Origin: an uncultured Bacillota bacterium
GTDB taxonomy: Bacteria > Bacillota > Clostridia > Peptostreptococcales > Anaerovoracaceae
DNA length: 10,531 nucleotides
Assembly (NCBI GenBank): GCA_946541435.1
Contig: CAMNJK010000035.1
Span: 1-10,531, forward strand
Reading direction: 5' to 3'
In this document: positions 7,878-10,531 of the stretch, piece by piece
Layout: the number at the start of each line of letters is the position of its first letter
Position numbering within the stretch: position 1 is the first letter of the stretch
Translations under genes and position numbers: made by a program
Notes under the pieces: model-generated
Told to the model about the DNA's origin: nothing
Database searches by the model: none
The model's input: the letters and a program-made list of their open reading frames with translations, nothing else

Positions 7878-9010
7878 GTGAGCAGGTCACAAGAGACACA
7901 CTGCGCATAGAGAAGGTACCCAGGAAGGAAGCTGTGACGGAGCCGGAAGGGACCGTGGATCCTGAAGCGGCGTCCGGGGCAGAGACAGCGGCCGGAGCCC
8001 CGGCTGAACAAACGGCCCCGGCGGAAGCGGAAGAACAGACGGAAGAACCGGAAACAGCCGCGGAAGAATCTGCGGAGGACGCGGAAGACGCTGCGGAGGA
8101 CGCGGAGGGTCTGGAAGAGACCGCCGAAGACGCAGAGCCTGCGGAACCCTACCGGGACACCGGCGACTACACCGACTCTTTCGACGACACCGGCGACGAC
8201 GCAGGCGACGACGCCGGCGAAGAGACGGAGGAGGACGACGGCGGCAGGACCTTTGTGGGAGCCAACCGGAAGCGCAGAAAACACAGGAAAAAACACTGGG
8301 TCCGCCGGATCCTGATCGCGGCCGGGCTGGTCGCAGTGTTTATTTTCGTGGGGACCCTGCCATATTTTCAGATCACCGAGATCGCGGTCATCGGCAACCG
8401 CACGGTGAGCGACAAGAACATCCGAAAACATTCCAAGATCCGGAAGGGAGACAGCATCCTCTTCGTGAATCCCATCCGGGCCAAGCTGAATATCAAGAAG
8501 AACCGCTTTATCGAGAAGGTGAACATCGACCGCCACCTTCCAGGATCTGTTGAGATCATCGTCACAGAACGGGAGGCGGCCATGCAGTTCGTCCGGTACA
8601 CCAAGAAAGGCACCCCCTATTATGTCCTCACCGACAAGGAGGGCATGGTGCTCAAGACCGCCAAGAACCAGCAGGACGTGACCATGATCAACAACATCCA
8701 CGTGACCGGATCGGTGGTGGGGGAGAAGATCAAAGTCAAGGAGACGGGCACCTACCGGATGGCCAGGGACCTCATCGACATCACGGAAAAAGGAGACCTG
8801 TATTTCAAGCGGATCAACATCCGGGGGAGCATGGTCCAGGTGCACATTTTTGACCACCTGAGCTGCCGGGGACGGTACGACAATCTGGTGAAAAGCATCG
8901 AGAACGGAGAGCTGAAATCCGTGGTCTATAAGCTCTATCAGGAGGGCAATGAAATGGGAATGATAAACATTGGGGATAATAATTATTGTTCCTTTACGCC
9001 TCAAAACTAA
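7874..9010 (+). CDS. ftsQ: FtsQ/DivIB division protein with a long acidic cytoplasmic tail
   Basis: Bitopic divisome protein that, in known systems, binds FtsL and FtsB/DivIC and regulates the septal synthase. Domain order: a cytoplasmic tail (1-145), one membrane helix (about 146-164), an extracellular POTRA domain (about 165-233: FQITEIAVIGNRTVS to VEIIVTERE), then the FtsQ/DivIB beta domain (about 234-360), with YYVLTDKEGMVL as a family-like strand. The 378 residues exceed the roughly 250-280 usual in this family because of the tail. In residues 51-122, 36 of 72 are Asp or Glu and only one is basic. The tail ends in a strongly basic stretch (RKRRKHRKK, 132-140) just before the membrane, consistent with the positive-inside rule. 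It contains short repeats, listed separately. The ATG overlaps the murG stop as ATGA, with GAGGA (7860-7864) 9 bases upstream. The final codons are AT-rich and carry the ftsZ promoter. Confidence 0.9.
   Translation: MSEQVTRDTLRIEKVPRKEAVTEPEGTVDPEAASGAETAAGAPAEQTAPAEAEEQTEEPETAAEESAEDAEDAAEDAEGLEETAEDAEPAEPYRDTGDYTDSFDDTGDDAGDDAGEETEEDDGGRTFVGANRKRRKHRKKHWVRRILIAAGLVAVFIFVGTLPYFQITEIAVIGNRTVSDKNIRKHSKIRKGDSILFVNPIRAKLNIKKNRFIEKVNIDRHLPGSVEIIVTEREAAMQFVRYTKKGTPYYVLTDKEGMVLKTAKNQQDVTMINNIHVTGSVVGEKIKVKETGTYRMARDLIDITEKGDLYFKRINIRGSMVQVHIFDHLSCRGRYDNLVKSIENGELKSVVYKLYQEGNEMGMINIGDNNYCSFTPQN
8070..8106 (+). repeat. Short direct repeat in the acidic tail of ftsQ
   Basis: The 16-base sequence ctgcggaggacgcgga occurs at 8070-8085 and again at 8091-8106, a period of 21 bases or seven codons. 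The protein reads SAEDAED then AAEDAEG. It keeps the reading frame, so it probably arose by in-frame duplication in a low-complexity tail. Confidence 0.8.
8183..8218 (+). repeat. Three tandem 12-base repeats encoding DD(T/A)G in ftsQ
   Basis: Three consecutive copies of gacgac-(acc/gca/gcc)-ggc at 8183-8194, 8195-8206 and 8207-8218 encode DDTG, DDAG, DDAG (residues 104-115). The variation is almost all in the third codon of each unit. The repeat could change copy number between strains without a frameshift. Confidence 0.85.
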
Positions 9011-9021
9011 TATGATATACT
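8993..9021 (+). promoter_or_regulatory. Probable sigma-A promoter of ftsZ
   Basis: A -35 box TTTACG (8993-8998, 4 of 6 to consensus) and a -10 box TATACT (9016-9021, 5 of 6) are separated by exactly 17 bases. The -10 is extended by TGA at 9013-9015. An AT-rich block aataattatt (8978-8987) lies at about -50 to -41, where an UP element would be. The expected start-point near 9028 gives a leader of about 28 bases before the ftsZ ATG. The -35 box and upstream block lie inside the last codons of ftsQ. The whole stretch is conspicuously AT-rich in GC-rich surroundings. Predicted from sequence only. Confidence 0.65.
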
Positions 9022-9030
9022 ACATGTAGT
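9019..9030. promoter_or_regulatory. 12-base perfect palindrome at the ftsZ promoter, possible operator
   Basis: ACTACATGTAGT is a perfect inverted repeat that overlaps the last three bases of the -10 box and the predicted start-point of ftsZ transcription. A protein bound there would block RNA polymerase. A 12-base palindrome can occur by chance in AT-rich DNA, and no known regulator site is recognised, so an operator role is only a possibility. Confidence 0.35.
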
Positions 9031-9042
9031 TTTTCAAGATAT

Positions 9043-9049
9043 GGGGAGG
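9043..9049 (+). promoter_or_regulatory. Strong ribosome binding site of ftsZ
   Basis: GGGGAGG is placed 6 bases before the ATG at 9056. An upstream in-frame ATG at 9041 overlaps this site, so it cannot be the real start. The site is one of the strongest in the window, in keeping with the high abundance of FtsZ. Confidence 0.9.
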
Positions 9050-9055
9050 TATTCC

Positions 9056-10177
9056 ATGCTACAGTTTGAAGTAAACGAATCGAACCTGCAGGAAATCAAG
9101 GTCATCGGCGTCGGCGGCGGCGGCTGCAACGCTATCAACCGGATGATCGAAGCAGGAATGCAGGGCGTAACATTTATCGCGGTCAATACAGATAAACAGG
9201 CACTTGCCAAGAACAGGGCAGAGACAAAGGTCCAGATCGGTGAGAAGCTCACCAAGGGTCTGGGCGCCGGCGGCAATCCTGAGGTCGGACAGAAGTCCGC
9301 AGAAGAGAATCTGGAGGATCTGCAGAAGTTCATCACCGGGTCCGACATGGTGTTCATCACCTGCGGCATGGGCGGCGGCACCGGTACCGGAGCAGCGCCG
9401 ATCATCGCCAAGATCGCCAAGGATATGGGTATCCTGACCGTCGGTGTTGTAACCAAGCCGTTCCGGTTCGAAGGCAAGAAGCGGAGTGAGCACGCTGAAC
9501 TGGGTATCAAATTCCTGAAGAAATATGTTGACTCTCTGGTGGTCGTCCCCAATGACAAGCTGCTGGAGACAGTACAGGAGCAGACATCCCTTCTGGAAGC
9601 GTTCGCGCTGGCAGACGATGTGCTCCGTCAGGGCGTACAGGGCATCTCCGATATCATCGTTGACGATGCACTGATCAATCTGGACTTCGCGGATGTCACC
9701 ACCATCATGAAGGATCGCGGCATCGTACACATGGGCGTGGGCAGAGGCTCCGGCGACAACAAGCTGGACGACGCTGTTTCCAGCGCCATCAACAGCCCGC
9801 TTCTGGAGACCAAGATCTCCGGCGCGAGAGCCGTCCTGATCAACATCACCGGCGGCAACGGACTGACCATGTTCGACGTCGACAGAGTCGCATCCAGGAT
9901 CGAGGAAGAGGCGGACAACAACGCGATCATCATTCTCGGTACCTCCATCAAGGACGAGATGCAGGATGAGATCGCCATCACCGTCATCGCGGCCGGCTTC
10001 GAGAAACCGCCGACAGCAAGGGAACGGGATATGCGTGAAGAGAGAGTTATTCCGGAGCTTCGCCCCAGCGTGGAACTGGACAGCGAGCCGGCGCCGGCAC
10101 ATGTGCCCCCGGCAAGGAATACCGCTTCCTACGACAAGATCCCGGGAATCGACATTCCGGATTTCCTGAAGAGATAA
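9056..10177 (+). CDS. ftsZ: FtsZ, tubulin-like division ring GTPase
   Basis: GTPase that polymerises into the Z-ring at midcell and organises septum synthesis. The 373 residues from the ATG at 9056 are full length. The GTP-binding domain has [13 protein letters not shown] (18-30), NTD (44-46) and the tubulin signature GGGTGTG (106-112). The synergy (T7) loop NLDFADV (208-214) carries the two aspartates, 210 and 213, that complete the active site of the next subunit. A variable linker (about 317-360) leads to the C-terminal peptide [10 protein letters not shown] (364-373), the conserved docking site for partners such as FtsA, SepF and ZapA. In the first glycine loop Cys24 stands where Asn or Ser is more usual. 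The gene follows ftsQ by 45 bases and seems to have its own promoter. ftsA, its common upstream neighbour, is absent here. Confidence 0.99.
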   Translation: MLQFEVNESNLQEIKVIGVGGGGCNAINRMIEAGMQGVTFIAVNTDKQALAKNRAETKVQIGEKLTKGLGAGGNPEVGQKSAEENLEDLQKFITGSDMVFITCGMGGGTGTGAAPIIAKIAKDMGILTVGVVTKPFRFEGKKRSEHAELGIKFLKKYVDSLVVVPNDKLLETVQEQTSLLEAFALADDVLRQGVQGISDIIVDDALINLDFADVTTIMKDRGIVHMGVGRGSGDNKLDDAVSSAINSPLLETKISGARAVLINITGGNGLTMFDVDRVASRIEEEADNNAIIILGTSIKDEMQDEIAITVIAAGFEKPPTARERDMREERVIPELRPSVELDSEPAPAHVPPARNTASYDKIPGIDIPDFLKR

Positions 10178-10192
10178 GAGATTAACAGGTTT

Positions 10193-10224
10193 CCAATAGC
10201 CGGTGAAATGCCACCGGCTATTGG
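10193..10224 (+). terminator. Hairpin after ftsZ, possible terminator without U-tract
   Basis: CCAATAGCCGGTG (10193-10205) pairs perfectly with CACCGGCTATTGG (10212-10224), a 13-bp stem around the 6-base loop AAATGC, 15 bases after the ftsZ stop. The bases after it (TGTACTTGC) are not a U-tract, nor is the flank on the other strand U-rich, so this is not a canonical intrinsic terminator in either direction. It may still end or stabilise the ftsZ transcript as a 3' hairpin. The stem is certain; the function is inferred. Confidence 0.5.
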
Positions 10225-10262
10225 TGTACTTGCAGGATCGGGAAAACCGGTCCCAAGTTTAT

Positions 10263-10531
10263 ATGAAAGTTATCACTTCCAGAGAGAACAGTACCTATAA
10301 AAACGCCTGCAAACTTCTCCGAAAGAAATCCCGGGACCAGTCAGGGCGGTATCTGCTGGAGGGCATGAAACCTCTGCGGGACGCGCTGGAAACGGGACTC
10401 ATGATAGAGAAGATTTTTGCCTGTGAAGGGACAGATCTTCCGGACTGGATCCCGGAGGACCGGGCCCTGTATCTGGAGAAGAACCTGTTCCGGGCTTTGT
10501 CGGACACGGTCACTTCCCAGGGCATCATCGC
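10263..10531 (+). CDS. SpoU/TrmH-family RNA 2'-O-methyltransferase, N-terminal part, 3' end cut off
   Basis: The frame from the ATG stays open for 89 codons to the right edge. The protein begins MKVITSRENSTYKNACKLL, followed by RYLLEGMKPLRDALETG, FRALSDTVTSQGII and the edge. This matches the N-terminal substrate-binding domain of SpoU/TrmH methyltransferases (pattern I-S-x2-N, then a lysine-rich helix, then LxEG, then sDTvTpQG), which use S-adenosylmethionine to methylate the ribose of rRNA or tRNA. The knotted SAM-binding domain is beyond the window, so the exact target (RlmB-, TrmH- or TsnR-like) cannot be named. No clear ribosome binding site precedes the ATG; an in-frame TTG at 10230 is an alternative start. 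It lies 85 bases after ftsZ, beyond the hairpin, and is probably a separate unit or depends on read-through. Confidence 0.8.
   Translation, partial: MKVITSRENSTYKNACKLLRKKSRDQSGRYLLEGMKPLRDALETGLMIEKIFACEGTDLPDWIPEDRALYLEKNLFRALSDTVTSQGII

Noticed and set aside
7670-9004. A 444-codon minus-strand open frame opposite the murG end and ftsQ.
   Set aside because: It is the antisense shadow of murG and ftsQ; the Phe/Arg-rich stretch is just the reverse of the acidic repeats.
9041-9055. A longer ftsZ start at the ATG at 9041.
   Set aside because: It overlaps the GGGGAGG site that serves the ATG at 9056.
9059-10102. A 347-codon minus-strand open frame opposite ftsZ.
   Set aside because: Shadow of ftsZ, which is certain from its motifs; no ribosome binding site or recognisable domain.
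10240-10254. A second hairpin with GGGA and TCCC arms before the methyltransferase gene.
   Set aside because: Only four base pairs and no tail; not distinguishable from chance.
10230-10263. A promoter for the methyltransferase gene from TTGCAG and TTTATA.
   Set aside because: The spacing of 22 bases is too long and the -35 matches only 3 of 6 positions.

Overview
This window is a long stretch of a division and cell wall (dcw) gene cluster, all on the plus strand. The organism is most likely a Gram-positive anaerobe of the class Clostridia (Firmicutes/Bacillota) with a GC-rich genome. Four things point there: the gene order, the single PASTA domain on the class B penicillin-binding protein, the DivIB/FtsQ architecture, and Shine-Dalgarno sites such as AAGGGAG and GGGGAGG. 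Species cannot be named from the sequence alone.

Layout, left to right: a class B penicillin-binding protein cut by the left edge (1-1778), murF (1807-3189), mraY (3232-4230), murD (4292-5668), ftsW (5644-6777), murG (6774-7877), ftsQ/divIB (7874-9010), ftsZ (9056-10177), and the first 89 codons of a SpoU/TrmH-family RNA methyltransferase cut by the right edge (10263-10531). No gap exceeds 90 bases. The block murD-ftsW-murG-ftsQ overlaps by 25, 4 and 4 bases and looks translationally coupled.

The genes form one pathway. MurD and MurF add D-Glu and D-Ala-D-Ala to the UDP-MurNAc peptide. MraY loads the completed pentapeptide on undecaprenyl phosphate to give lipid I, and MurG adds GlcNAc to give lipid II. 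FtsW polymerises lipid II and the penicillin-binding protein cross-links the strands. FtsQ/DivIB organises the septal synthase, and FtsZ forms the ring that positions it. murE, murC, murB and ftsA, which often lie in such clusters, are not between these genes.

Control signals: ftsZ appears to have its own promoter at the end of ftsQ, with an extended -10, a -35 at 17 bp spacing, an AT-rich upstream block and a 12-bp palindrome at the start-point. A perfect 13-bp hairpin follows ftsZ and may mark the end of the cluster transcript, although it has no U-tract. I found no mobile element, CRISPR array, RNA gene or undescribed system. The oddest parts are the long, half-acidic cytoplasmic tail of FtsQ and the compact ftsZ promoter.
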